DNA from: Manduca sexta
Lineage: Eukaryota > Arthropoda > Insecta > Lepidoptera > Sphingidae
Assembly (NCBI RefSeq): GCF_014839805.1
Contig: NC_051129.1
Span: 8,002,920-8,066,919 of the forward strand
Reading direction: 5' to 3'
DNA: 64,000 nucleotides
A program made the position numbers and the translations under genes. The notes beneath the pieces are model-generated. The model was not told where the DNA came from. It was given only the letters and a program-made list of their open reading frames with translations, and ran no database searches. This document shows, in pieces, positions 34,007 to 44,310 of the stretch (the first letter of the stretch is position 1; the number at the start of each line of letters is the position of its first letter).

Positions 34007-37000
34007 CTGTAATAATGATTTTACTTTTAACAGAATTTTAATGTTCGGTTGTAATTTTCGTGGTGGAAACTGCTTCTAGATTCGAAAAAGTATTTTATAT
34101 AATTATAGTTCCAATAACGTTTGAATATACTTAATATGCCATTGATTATGACACAGTGAATCTGTAATGAATTTTCTAGTTCTGTGGTAAAACTAAATTA
34201 TAGTTTCAGTGGTCCGGATTTATAACTAATTGAGCAATCATACATTCAAATTTGCTGAATTGCACTAAAATTGATATCTGCTATTTTGATGGCCATAACA
34301 GCTGGCAGAGATCTGGCCATTCAGAGGTTTGTTGTAAATCTTTTTCTTCCATTCCCTTGATTCCAATATTATTGGGTTGCCACAGCACATTTTTATAGAC
34401 GACCGGTCTTCTATATTCTTATCTGACGCTATTTTTTTCTGGGAAATCAAATACCAGGCAAATTATGTTATTAAAGTGTTGCCTGACCTGGGTTTCGAAC
34501 CCAAGATCCAGTCCACCGTTACTCATAACTAGAAGGAGGCGATTATTTTTAAGTAGGTATCGATAGTTATAGTTATTCGTTGTTTACGTAAAAGAGCATT
34601 GGTCCCCATCATTCCCACAGTCTTTAATAGTTTAGTAGAAATACTAACTTTTCAAACATATTTATTCTTGAGTCAATGTCTGCCATAAACTGCACTACAG
34701 CCCGTGACGACGCTTGCGTGCATCTTTCCTCAGCAAATATTTCGAAGAACGGCTTTTCAGTACTGCTGGCTATCTAAAAATAATAATTTTAATTATTAAA
34801 ATAATTGCAATATTTAAATGCATTGTTCAATTATAATTATACAAAAAAAGAACTTATGACTTTTGAGCGTAGATGTTTCAAACTTTTTATTAAACAATAT
34901 GAATTATGAACCTCTTTATAAGTAAATCGAATGAAATAAATCTTCTTATTTATTATTATTTCAGTTTCTCAATAACATACAAACCTAATTTAGTGGGTGC
35001 TTTATTTGCATTATTTTATTGTTCCGTAACAAATATTTGTCGATCCGTTCGATCTTTAAAGAATCCTCTCGTTCTCTCTCTATCATTGGCGAAGGGTGAA
35101 ATGTTTTCGAACAGAAGGCTGACACAGGTTTGCTGGTGGTAGGATATATAGGTATATTATGTCCACTTACCATCAGGTGAAGTTGGGGACAAGACGCCGC
35201 GCCGCGCCCGTAATATAAAAAAAAATTAGGTACTAATACTAATTATAATTCGATTTTAGGCCACTGTGATATAAAAATTAATTATTTACTGGCTAATAAT
35301 ATAATCTATTTCACTTATGTGCTTACATATATTACGAAAGGGAAGCCGGTAGGAATCTGCTTATATGGACCTTTCGTCCCTGCTTTGTTTCATTCCCACT
35401 TTCTCATTTTAGAAATTATAAAATACTAACTTGCAATTTGTTAAACGCGACGGATACCACTTCCTTTGTTGCCGTTTCAATTGCAACCAAAGACACTCCG
35501 TCTAAAGCGGCATCTGCGCATAGTTCTAACAATTCTTCTACGGCTATAGGATTTTTGTTTACCTCCGTGCTCTGGCACACGAATTCATCTGGGAAGAACG
35601 CTACTCTTATAACCTGAAAATAATGAAAAAGAATTCCATTTCAGTATTCATAATCATTATGAAGCCGCATGAAGTCCACTGCAGAACACAGGCTTCCTCT
35701 GAAAATTTAAAGGTGGACCGGTCTTAAGCAGCCTGCAACCAGTGTGTTCCTGTGACCTCCATCATTTGAATATTACATTTACCAGTTGCGAAGGGTGAAA
35801 TACTCCAAAAGGTAATCCGTAACATATCGTGGTCAATTTCACAGAAAAGACAAACATAAATACACCTAAAAGGGAAGCCGGTAGGAATCGGGTTATCTGG
35901 ATGCTTCGCCACTGACATTTACATAATTCAAACATTAAATTGAGCTTAAAAACGTCTATGAATTTGTTTTAATTAATTTCGTCTGATACAATTCTAATTC
36001 CATATTTTGTATGTAATTCTTAATGATAATATGGATTTTTGAAACCTATAAAAAATTGAGATACTTAATTATTATATTGATTAATAGGAAATAAAGTATG
36101 AAAATCAAGGAGTTGACAAAATGTACATCTTAAAAACGATTGATATTTTTAATGAACAAAAAATTACATAAATTATTATATTTAGTCCATTTTATGTGTA
36201 TATTGTTTGTAGTGATTTATATAGTTTAAAGTAATACTCTTAGGCGTCTGCGCGCCACCTTAACGTATTTACAAACGGTAAGTACTCACATTTAATGCAC
36301 CGGGAACTGTAGCAGCTGACAGTGACTCTATTCTGTATTTTCCTGAAATGTATAATGGAGATTGTTCAAATACCTTTATGTTACATTATTTTAATTACTT
36401 ACAAAATGTATTTCAAGTAAATTTTACTTCTTACTCGTACAGATGCGAGAAATTGGGATTTTTTTTTGGATATTTGCTAGAACTAGACGTAACAGCTGAA
36501 GTGATTTCGACGAAATTTAGCACACAGATCATGTCTTGGATTAACACATATCCAACATTTATCCTGTTAATATGCTGACGTAGGTCATAATGGAATTGTT
36601 TAAATAGATTGCGCTGTCCTTATACATTCATTTGGGAATATTTGTGGCAGGAATGGCTTTTCATGCGGGTGTAGTCGCTAGGAAAAATTGGTTTGTAATA
36701 CTTAATTAGTCGTCTCCATGGCTTATCGACTTTTTCTCCTAACGTATTGTAGGCTTTACGAAGACCATGAAGTATCGCAAAACAATGAAAACGTCAAGAG
36801 AAAAATAAAATTTAGAAACTAGTACATTACAATGGCTAGTATTTGTGTAAACGTAAAATATCATTATGCTTTTGCTTATTCAATTTCTCAATATTTTTTT
36901 ATTTTATGTGAATTATAATTTATTGAGTACTTTAACTATTTTATCATTATTTTATGGTCTTATTCATAATGAGTTATCGAAGCTTTTTAAGGCCGTTCTG

Positions 37001-40000
37001 CCTTCGTGATCGAGAAGGCATGAAGTCAGAAAAAGTGGTGCTGCTCTATTAAATGGGTAGTGTTGTTGTTATTGTTATCGTTCTTACTACTGTTTATCAA
37101 ATAAGAAAATTAATTCATAATGTACGTAGATGTATAAATCTCGATAAGAATAATGTTTATTTAACGTGCATTCCAAAACAGTAATTAAAAAATTGGCCGC
37201 CTTTTGACTTACTACCCTCACGTCTACAACGGCTGCGTTATGCGTTCGATAACAAAAAAATGGCCGACGTTGGTCAGCTGTTTTGTCTTGGCGTCTGTTT
37301 CCGATGTCAGTCGTTTATAAGAAAACAACACAACGATCTAGTAGCGGATTATTTTCGTTTCAAGAAATATTTTTATTTACTTGCAAAACGCAAACTTTCT
37401 TGATCCCTTTTTTTCATTTATATTATGACTGCCGTCATTTATTTATCGGTGATTTTCCAATGTCGAGTAATAATATCAGATAACCAAAGCGGAAAAAAAC
37501 AAAAAGAGACGAAAAAAATAAAAAAAAGTAATTAAAAAAAAACCTTTTTTAGATGAGTTAAACTACTAGAACTTGTTTACTTCTTTGATAAATGAACTTG
37601 ATATAATGTTTTTTATTGTCTGTTTCCAGAAACCAAACTTGTTAGAATTCATTTGAAATATTAATATTAATAATAATATTTTATTTACGAAACATCAACA
37701 TTGTGAACGATAAATTAATTTTAATTATCTAAGCTTTATCAAATTATTACGAATAAGCAATTTTATCGAACATCGCTAGGCTTATAGAACGTTTTAAATA
37801 TTGGACCTTTATACCCTTGATAAGTGTTTTATACGAATGTTAAGATAATCTAGATAGATAAGATCTGTTTAATGTTGAGATATTGATAATTGATATTTAC
37901 ATATTAATAATAATAATATCAGCCTTGTATTATATACTTGCCCACTGCTGAGCATGGGTCTCTTCTACTACTGAGAGGGATTAGGCCTTAGTCTACCACG
38001 CTGGCCTAGTGCGGATTGGTAGACTTCACACACCTTCGAAATTCCTATAGAGAACTTTTCAGATGTGCAAGTATATTCACATAATATTATAAAAAAGTAA
38101 TAGATAATTCACTACTCAATACAAAAAAAATATCTGACCCGGTTTATGTTATATCATAATGAGGTTAACTTATAGTAAAAAAAACTGTAGCCTCATCTGG
38201 AAGTTGAGATATATGACTTTATTTATTCACCTACCTTCAATTGGTAAAATACGGGTAGTCCGGAAATTTATGAGTAATTTCAATTAGAACACAGTGTATT
38301 GGTTAATTTTATATTTAATTTTTAAAATGCCGCGGGTGTGTATTAACAGTTCTGATTTATAATGCTACATTTGTGGCGAGATTGCGCCAAAATCGAAAAA
38401 AAAACACTTTCTAACTTAATTAAACATGGTTATCTAGCTTATTTTAACCGTGATGTAAGAAATCATGATAAGTCGTGGGTTCGTGTAGTGTGCTGCTTGA
38501 GATGTTATACATATCTGAATTGTTGGTATAACGGAGCAAATAAAAAATGCCTTTTGATATACCAATGGTATGGACGTAACCAACGAATCATGCCGTGGAT
38601 TTTTATTTTTGTCGAACCCCATTGAAGGGATTTCCTGAAAAATCGAAACGAAGTATTAAATATGCCGACATGTTATCAGTAATAAAACTAAGAGATTCCT
38701 GAGTGTTTAGATAAAAATTTAATTGAAATAGAGAATTACTCAAGTTCGACAGATAGGTACCGAAAAATTATGAAGATACACACGATGTCCGGGAAAAAAT
38801 TAAAGAGGGCGTTTTCGTGTGTCCAGATATAAAAAGCTAATTTAGGATTCATCTTTTACATCTACTCTTAACTACAATAAAAAACAAGCATGGTACACTT
38901 TTATTAACGTCACAAAGAATTTCCTTGGTAACAAGAAATAGGATGATTTTTGCGAGAACTAACCCCCTTATTCATAGACGTTATTTATCTAAGGACGGAG
39001 CATTGCTGTGATAACAAGTCTGTTTCTCAGTGCTGACGGCGTGGCAGCTTTCACAGTGCACATAGGGCCGTTGTGATTAGCTAATATTGAGATACAACTT
39101 TAATCTAGTTACCTGTTAGATAAACAAAGCTGAGAAACAGACTTCTTATCACAGAAATGCTCCGTCCTTAGATAAATAACGTCTATGAATAAGGGGATAA
39201 AAGTTTTCTTGGACTGTTAGTATAAAATGGGATGCAATATGTCACTGAAATTGGATTTTTTTTCACCCATGTTTGATTTTTTTTCCTTGGTTGGTTGGTC
39301 AGTGATGAACACGGAGAACGCTTCCACCAAGATATCGTTGTTTTTGAAAAGCGCTTTCAAGGTAGATGCGAGCCCGCTATGCTCGCAGATTACTACTGTA
39401 GCCTTATGAGAGATATCTCTAAATACCAGTACAAGAAGAAAGCCCGTCACTCCAAAAAAAACAATGTCGTTCCAATTAAAACAAGAATAAAAATATAAAT
39501 TAAAACTGTAATTTGCGAAAAATTCGTAAGTTATATCTGGAAAATCACCGAAAGTATTTATGCATATTATTTTATTATATCAGTGACAAGGAATAATAAT
39601 TACACAACGCGACATTTGATAAAATAAAAATTTGGAAATTTTTGGATTGGGGTAATCTTATCTATTCAAACACCAATCAAATAAGCAAAATGTTTATTTT
39701 TATTGGCTCTTAGTTACAATAACATGATCATTGAATTTATTGCTAATAATGCGTGTAAAATTTAAGTCATGGCTATGAAGTACATGACGTTATACAAAAC
39801 CGTGACTCTTACGAAGCATAAACATATAGAAATAAACTGTGTTATCAGTAAATACGTTTCTAATTATTCCATGTAATTCGTCTACGATTAGAAGTCTTAT
39901 TGACACATTCATAAAATTTATTATGCTAAAATCGATATATTATTTAATTTGTTTACTAACAAAACACGCTGTTTAATTCTTTAGACCTAATAGAATTGTT

Positions 40001-40059
40001 ACATACACTAGTATTTAAAATAAAGAAGTCATACCACATTCCGTTGTGAACCATTCCAT
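33628..40059 (-). CDS. N-acetyltransferase (GNAT family), five-exon gene
   Basis: The gene is read on the minus strand from five exons: 40059-40035, 36342-36290, 35613-35431, 34773-34649 and 34006-33628. They total 765 nt, giving 254 aa plus a TAG stop. Every intron is GT-AG and phases run 1, 0, 0, 2 without conflict. The product looks like an insect GNAT enzyme of the arylalkylamine-acetyltransferase-like group, which moves an acetyl group from acetyl-CoA to an amine, probably in the cytosol (no signal peptide or membrane segment is seen). Support: VIRVAFFPDE near residue 27, DGVSLVAIET near 65, VSVAFNKLQ near 79, and the acetyl-CoA loop region LEIMFLATLREYRKHKLGTM near 136-155, followed by a helix. 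The length fits small insect GNATs. Oddity: the usual R/Q-x-x-G-x-G/A loop reads R-K-H-K-L-G-T, with Lys at the first Gly. The substrate is unknown. Family assignment is firm; the aaNAT subgroup is inferred. Confidence 0.85.
34649..34773 (-). CDS. GNAT gene exon 4
   Basis: The exon is 125 nt. It opens in phase 0 after a TTTTTAG acceptor and ends in phase 2 before donor GTTAGT. It encodes the stretch from IASSTEKPFFEIF to INMFEK, and the last Lys codon is completed by the first base of exon 5. The linker is helical and rich in charged residues. Confidence 0.87.
35084..35382. mobile_element. hAT-type MITE copy with a nested repeat, GNAT intron 3
   Basis: The left end has TTGGCGAAGGGTGAAAT and the right end GGAAGCCGGTAGGAATC then ACCTTTCGTCCCTG. 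Between them sits a fragment of the TGGTGGTAGGATATA repeat (35129-35226). The flanking 8-mers do not match, so the copy is old. Confidence 0.6.
35129..35226 (-). repeat. fragment of the TGGTGGTAGGATATA repeat family
   Basis: It opens with TTTGCTGGTGGTAGGATATA as at 29003 and 53185, then jumps to the 3' part (CACTTACCATCAGGTG). It is internally deleted and nested in a hAT MITE. Confidence 0.6.
35431..35613 (-). CDS. GNAT gene exon 3
   Basis: The exon is 183 nt (61 codons), phase 0 at both ends, with acceptor TTTTCAG and donor GTTAGT. It encodes the N-terminal half of the GNAT fold, including VIRVAFFPDE and DGVSLVAIET, a first-strand and helix pattern typical of insect GNATs. Confidence 0.88.
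35650..35760 (-). repeat. LINE 3'-tail fragment (GTCCACTGC family)
   Basis: It shares AGTCCACTGCAGAACACAGG and the following GGACCGGTC...CAGCCTGCA pattern with 4479-4600, 44690-44770 and 60555-60650. It is a remnant of a widespread lepidopteran interspersed repeat and abuts the hAT MITE in GNAT intron 2. Confidence 0.6.
35783..35914. mobile_element. hAT-type MITE in GNAT intron 2
   Basis: The ends are CAGTTGCGAAGGGT and ATGCTTCGCCACTG, imperfect inverted repeats of the hAT CAGTGGCGAAGGG type. A perfect 8-bp duplication ACATTTAC flanks it (35775-35782 and 35915-35922). The interior contains the GGGAAGCCGGTAGGAATC block shared with copies at 23378-23535, 35084-35382 and 52074-52244. Confidence 0.85.
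36290..36342 (-). CDS. GNAT gene exon 2
   Basis: The exon is 53 nt, with a pyrimidine-containing acceptor ending TTTCAG and the strong donor GTGAGT. It encodes KYRIESLSAATVPGALN, which leads in frame into VIRVAFFPDE of exon 3. It opens in phase 1 and ends in phase 0. Confidence 0.8.
37260..37403 (+). CDS. small open frame of unknown origin (47 aa)
   Basis: It starts ATGGCC in a strong context (AAAAAATGG) and reads MADVGQLFCLGVC..., with later FRFKKYFYLLAKRKLS, then TGA. Its GC content at the start is above the surroundings. No family is recognised. It lies in GNAT intron 1 on the opposite strand and could be a remnant of a mobile element or chance. Confidence 0.2.
   Translation: MADVGQLFCLGVCFRCQSFIRKQHNDLVADYFRFKKYFYLLAKRKLS
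37911..38065 (-). mobile_element. SINE (B family) 3' fragment
   Basis: It contains only the tail half (CCACGCTGGCCTAGTGCGGA and CCCACTGCTGAGCATGGG). The tRNA head is absent. It lies in GNAT intron 1. Confidence 0.65.
38327..39498 (+). pseudogene. broken copy of an uncharacterised multicopy arthropod protein gene, split by a MITE
   Basis: Reading across frames gives a recognisable protein in GNAT intron 1, on the opposite strand. The N part has CYICGE, RNHDKSW, a CC-x-x-C motif and PTNHAVDFYFC (38327-38702). The middle has EKIKEGVFVCPDIK and NVTKNFLGNKK (38770-38962). The C part has MGCNMSLKLDFF and VSDEHGERFHQDI, then SMLADY-like AMLADYYC (39229-39498). I recognise this arrangement (Cys/His-rich N end, then a GCNMS and SDEHGERFHQD block) from uncharacterised proteins present in many copies in aphids and other invertebrates; function unknown, mobile association suspected. 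Damage: stops at 38360 and 38577, frame breaks in A runs near 38396-38404, 38542-38547 and 38831, a stop at 38700, and a 235-bp insertion at 38963-39197. A non-functional copy. Confidence 0.75.
38963..39197. mobile_element. 235-bp MITE with ~67-bp terminal inverted repeats, TAA target duplication (Harbinger-like)
   Basis: The left end (CCCCTTATTCATAGACG, continuing to about 39030) is the near-exact reverse complement of the right end (from about 39131), with only scattered mismatches. TAA flanks both sides (38960-38962 and 39198-39200). A three-base TWA duplication with long inverted repeats fits PIF/Harbinger non-autonomous elements. There is no coding capacity. It interrupts the pseudogene at 38327-39498 between its GNKK and GCNMS blocks. 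Confidence 0.85.
40035..40059 (-). CDS. GNAT gene exon 1 (start exon)
   Basis: The exon is 25 nt and encodes MEWFTTEC plus one base of a Gly codon. The start lies in a good context (CACC before ATG). The donor GTATGA follows directly. The single overhanging G joins the GA that opens exon 2 to make GGA, which keeps frame. This exon is too short for an ORF scan and was found by looking for a start exon ending in phase 1. It lies 3.7 kb from exon 2, so it is the least certain exon; an alternative first exon is possible. Confidence 0.6.
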
Positions 40060-40116
40060 GGTGCAAGTGAAAAGATAAGGTATACAACGTGCGCTCGCGC
40101 CGCGGTACAATTGACA

Positions 40117-40121
40117 ACTGA
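40117..40121 (-). promoter_or_regulatory. candidate initiator (TCAGT) of the GNAT gene
   Basis: An arthropod-type initiator TCAGT lies about 60 bases before the ATG at 40059, just upstream of a GC-rich patch (40091-40104). An AT-rich TATTAAATA starts about 21 bases before it, closer than a normal TATA box. This is only a motif match. Confidence 0.25.
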
Positions 40122-40572
40122 CACAACATAGTATTTAATACTAACTGTAATGCCGGTTGGCCTGTTTACTCACGTTGTTCAATGACCTTCAAATCATTAG
40201 TTACCCACAAGTAATAAAGTTAGATTGATAATATGGAGATTTTAAACTTATTCCTCAAGGGTCATGTGCCTTATGACTGGCTTGAACTAGTTTTAGCCAT
40301 ATTTTAAAGTACAGAAGTGTGTAACCATTTTTGAAGTTCACGCAATGAGTGAGGAAGCCAGACACCCATTTGCGAGTTCCTTCTCCAATGTTCTTTTACT
40401 TGCTCGAAGATACATAAAAATGGCCCGTATTTCGTTACTTGACGGGTTTCCTATAAAAAAAAAAGGTTATTTAGGTGGTATCGTATCTACAAACACTGCC
40501 CCTAACTTCGGTCCATTTCCGATCATGGGCAGTAGTAAATAAGTATATGTACTAGATAGTATCTCTAATTGT

Positions 40573-40607
40573 TTATCAGTATTCCAGTCCTATTGGAATA
40601 CTGATAA
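40573..40607. repeat. perfect 14-bp hairpin upstream of the GNAT gene
   Basis: A 14-bp inverted repeat (TTATCAGTATTCCA and its exact complement) flanks a 7-base loop, about 515 bases upstream of the GNAT start codon. Its role is unknown: it may be a MITE scar or a regulatory palindrome. Confidence 0.5.
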
Positions 40608-41054
40608 TCCCTCAGTAATACTGGAGAGCTTTCACAAAGGAAAACAAAACAAGCATACAAAGGAAACACAAGTGTTTACCCATAGTTGTTTCACATTATT
40701 TCTTTTCTATGATGTATCAGTCCAGTTTATGGCCATATTGGGTACAATTCGTGTCCTGAGTAAATAAATAGGCTCAAAAATTATATATTTTTTATTCTAG
40801 TACGACATAGTGACTTCACCGCACCTGATGCTAAGCGTGATGCCGTTCAGATAAAGTATCAAATGGCAACCGATGGGTATCTCATGCTAACCGATACAAA
40901 CATGCCATTAATCAATAATTATTTAATCATCACATATTTTCCTCTACCTGAGGAACGATTACTTCGCCGATTTATCAGCCTGTTAGGTATAAACCACTAC
41001 GGCGATATCAGAACAGGTTCTTTCAGTATTTTAACGAGCCGATTAAAAATTACT

Positions 41055-41300
41055 AGGTGTTGCTCGCGGCTTCACCCGCATGAATTGCCTTTTCCATTAC
41101 AAAAGTCTAAATAACGAGATTCATAGCGCTCTTTGTATGACGCCAGCGCTTTTTTTAAGACATTTACAAATCCATAATTTTTCATGATTGCCCGGGATAA
41201 GTGTTAATCCGGGACATGGTTTATCCATATGCCAAATTTCAGCCAAATCAATTCAGTAGATACGTTTACTTCTATAAAACATTTAAGCATTTTCGCATAC
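41055..41300 (+). repeat. LINE-like interspersed repeat fragment
   Basis: GGTGTTGCTCGCGGCTTCAC, ATGCCAAATTTCAGCC, AATTCAGTAGATACG and ACTTTTATAATATTA match the 19310 family in order. Diverged. Confidence 0.55.
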
Positions 41301-41596
41301 TTCCACTTTTATAATATTATAGAAAGATAATTCAATCGTACATTGGAATTCTCTACAATAATTGTTGAGGCTACAAAACATTTTAGCCCTGCGTGCAAGG
41401 TGGCATAAAATATACATCACTCAGTTATTGTAAGTGCCGGCAAATAACTATGTAATCGTAGTGAATTTGCAACAGACGGCTCAATTTCACAACTGAATAC
41501 GAAGATACTCATTCCATATTAAATAACAGACATTTTCAAGATTACATTCGTAGAATATTCAGTCACGTATGAAATGTTTGATGACTGATATTTATC

Positions 41597-41655
41597 TGCA
41601 AAATTAAAAAGTAAAATTGTGTTGTGAATATTGGTTGCAAAATTAAAAAGTAAAA
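41597..41655 (+). repeat. direct repeat pair
   Basis: TGCAAAATTAAAAAGTAAAA occurs twice, 39 bases apart. Confidence 0.75.
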
Positions 41656-41758
41656 ACTATACCATTCATTTCTATCAATACTTTTACGCTACGTCTTAAG
41701 GACACATTTTATATTAATTTATAAAAAAATAATATATAGTATTATATATTACAGTAAC

Positions 41759-42145
41759 TGTCTCTGTGGGCTTGAAAATGTACATGGTACGCGTATGACT
41801 ACCGCGCTGAGGCCTGGGTTCAAATTCCGGAAAGGGCCAAAATAATAATTGCTGTATTTTTTTCATCTTAAAAATTAGTCAGTCGCAGCTCGGAATAAGG
41901 AATTTGGCAGTGTGATATCCCCGTACTTCGGGAAGCACGTAAAGTAGTTGGTCCTGCGCCCGATCTCTTCGGTCATGTCGGATTGCCGTCTCACCGGAAT
42001 AGTCCGGTGAGTGAAGGAACAGAGAGTGCATGGTGCACCTGTATATAATGCACACACTTGTGCATTGTAAAATCTCTTGCGTACTTGGCTAACCTCCGTT
42101 GAGATTGGACGTCGTAGTCGAAATTCGGTTCGCTTTAAACCAGTA
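41759..42145 (+). mobile_element. tRNA-derived SINE of a third family
   Basis: The head has B box GCCTGGGTTCAAATTCCGG. The body reads GGGAAGCACGTAAAGTAG, CGCCCGATCTCTTCGGTC, TGTCGGATTGCCGTCTCACC and GGCTAACCTCCGTTGAGATT. I recognise this body as a widespread lepidopteran SINE. It explains the open frames on both strands here. Confidence 0.8.
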
Positions 42146-42149
42146 AGGC

Positions 42150-43280
42150 GCGAAAGGGGGAATATAATAGTTTGCCTCAACAACGTCCGCGTCTGCACGA
42201 TTCCTATTACTACTAATATTTCAATGTTGCGAAACAAAAAAGCTAGATATGAAACAAAAAATAGTACCTAAGTCTCTATTGATTGCAATAAAATTTACCA
42301 AATAAAAAATATATCCTGTTCCATCGAGTTACAGGTAGGTACTTATTATTTATATATACTTTAATACTTAACACGTAATTCAACGAGGTAAAAACATAAT
42401 TATGTGTCTATATTCAATGCTCAAAATATGTCCTGTCATTTAGTTTATAAATTATAATTCATTGAATTAAGCAGACAAACTGAGGCACTTTAGTATTTTA
42501 AAAAAAAAAAAATTAATGGGGACTTTTTACTTTGACTTGTGACGTAGTTATATTAAGAATTATACCTCAAAAAATATTATTATTATTTTGAACTTGAAAT
42601 GCCTTGTGTAGCAACATAATAAAAATCATAGCACCGGCCATAAAACATAGCTAAAAAAATATGTTTGTAATATCGTTCTTTAGAATGAAACGATAGAAGC
42701 TGTTACGAAAAGGAGTATGAAGTAGATTGAGGTCATGACAATATATTATCTTATTTTGTCTGAAATGTTCGAAAATGTATATACAGGAACGTGTTGATAC
42801 TGCGTCAATTAGTGAAACAACATACTTATATTCTTGTAAATTACGGTGCACAATAATTCATCCAAACCGTAGATGTAAAATAAGAAAGTGTAAGTTTCAA
42901 ACAAAATAAATATTAATATAAATATTTTTTAATTTTACATGCTCTTACGCCACTGCTACTACTATTAGTTTAAGAGAATTTGTTGCAGCGGCAACATCAT
43001 ATTTTCAGTCAGAACTCAGAAATACACTCGCGCGCACGCCATATTTGCACACAACGTCAAAATGGAAAAAAAAAGAAATATAAAACAGGGATTTTTGGCA
43101 TAATGTTAATAAAGACGAGTATGTGATGTCATTTGTTAACGCAATGTCAAAATGAATAAAACAGCTCTTTTAGATTAAATTACACACAATATGTTGAGTA
43201 TTCCTAACTTGGGCTTACATTATAGCTATAAGTTGTAATATTTAATTATTGTAATCGTAATGTTAAGTCTGCTAGAAAAC
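42150..43280. other. no gene seen
   Basis: AT-rich, unassigned; no supported frame. Confidence 0.5.
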
Positions 43281-43294
43281 CTTATAAATAAATA

Positions 43295-43470
43295 CATACA
43301 TACATAACATCACGCATTTATCCCCGAAGGGGTATGCAGAGGCGCAACTAGGTCACCCACTTTTCGCCAAGTATGTTCCGTCCCATGATGTGATAGGGGC
43401 GAGCCTATCGCCATATCGGGCACAAATTCCAGAGTCCGGGCTGATATTGAGCAGAAAAAACTACTAACTA
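43295..43470 (-). mobile_element. 5'-truncated SINE (A family) with 14-bp target duplication
   Basis: It has an ATGT-repeat tail, then TCCCCGAAGGGGTATGCAG and ATCGCCATATCGGGCAC; the tRNA head is missing. CTTATAAATAAATA flanks both sides (43281-43294 and 43471-43484), so truncation happened at insertion. Confidence 0.85.
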
Positions 43471-43867
43471 CTTATAAATAAATATCGTGAATAATAATCA
43501 TAGTTCCGATAAACAATGACTATGTTAATTGCAAACGGCAGGCCCATCTCAATCGTAGAAAATGTATAAAGGGTTTGAATAAAAACCGCAGGAAACGATC
43601 GAACTAATCCTTCTGCCGAGTGAAGTGCAATTAGAACCCCGTTGATTTGAACTGGTTGCACTTTGTGGCGGATTATTTTTTGATCCATTCTGGATTTGCA
43701 TCGCATCTAAGGCTGTCATTATTATATGTTAATTAAAGTATCAATCCAAAAGAGTACATTTTAATCGATTTTTACTCTATTATTATACTTTGGAATTTGC
43801 CAATAGAAATGGAAAATGTTTGATTATAATTGCCAAGTTCGTATCTAAACTAGTATTAATACACTTA

Positions 43868-44101
43868 CGCCTTCTTTCCCGACGGGGTAGGCAGAGTTGC
43901 AACTCGTGCACCCGCTTTCCGCCGTATTCCATCCCATGATGTCATAGGGAGTCGAGCCAATCGCCATAGCAGCCACAGATTCCAGACTCCGGGTTGATAC
44001 CTAGTAGAAACACCCAATGTCACTGTACATTCCGAAGACCGAATCCGAGACCTCAGTACTGTTATCGTACTCTAATACAACAATGCCACTAAGGCAGTCG
44101 A
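43868..44101 (-). mobile_element. SINE (A family), near full length, diverged
   Basis: Body and head are both present in reverse: GACGGGGTAGGCAGAG, CCATGATGTCATAGGGAG, and CAATGCCACTAAGGCAG at the A-box side. Confidence 0.72.
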
Positions 44102-44214
44102 GTAATATTAATTTAAATTGAATTGCCGGGTGGGGCAAATAAAAATATATGTATGAGTTTATCAATTCTAACGCGTTTCATTTCGGAATTGGCATTCTCG
44201 GATTTGGCCATGTC

Positions 44215-44310
44215 ATCTCATTATGTGACGTTAAATTGGAAAGTATTGGGTATGCAGTTGCGTCTCTGACTACCCTTTCTTTAACAAGCGTGACGTTAAA
44301 ATATAAAAAT
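44215..44310 (+). mobile_element. SINE (A family) 3' fragment
   Basis: GGGTATGCAGTTGCGTCTC and GACTACCCTTTC then GCGTGACGTTAAA match the tail of the 5400 copy. Confidence 0.5.

Larger units (their letters stand above)
34774..35430 (-). other. GNAT intron 3
   Basis: It contains the old hAT MITE (35084-35382) with a nested repeat; otherwise AT-rich sequence. No coding signal was found on either strand. Confidence 0.75.
36343..40034 (-). other. GNAT intron 1
   Basis: This 3.7-kb intron holds a LINE-like fragment (about 36480-36680), a small open frame (37260-37403), a SINE fragment (37911-38065), the MITE-split pseudogene (38327-39498) and AT-rich filler including 39600-39700. Confidence 0.6.

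Noticed and set aside
34480..34520. B-box-like GGTTTCGAACCCAAGATCC in a GNAT intron
   Set aside because: It is probably a worn SINE head; too little sequence matches to call a copy.
41875..42271. 120- and 64-codon open frames on opposite strands
   Set aside because: Both fall in the third SINE family and have no protein family match; the repeat explains them.
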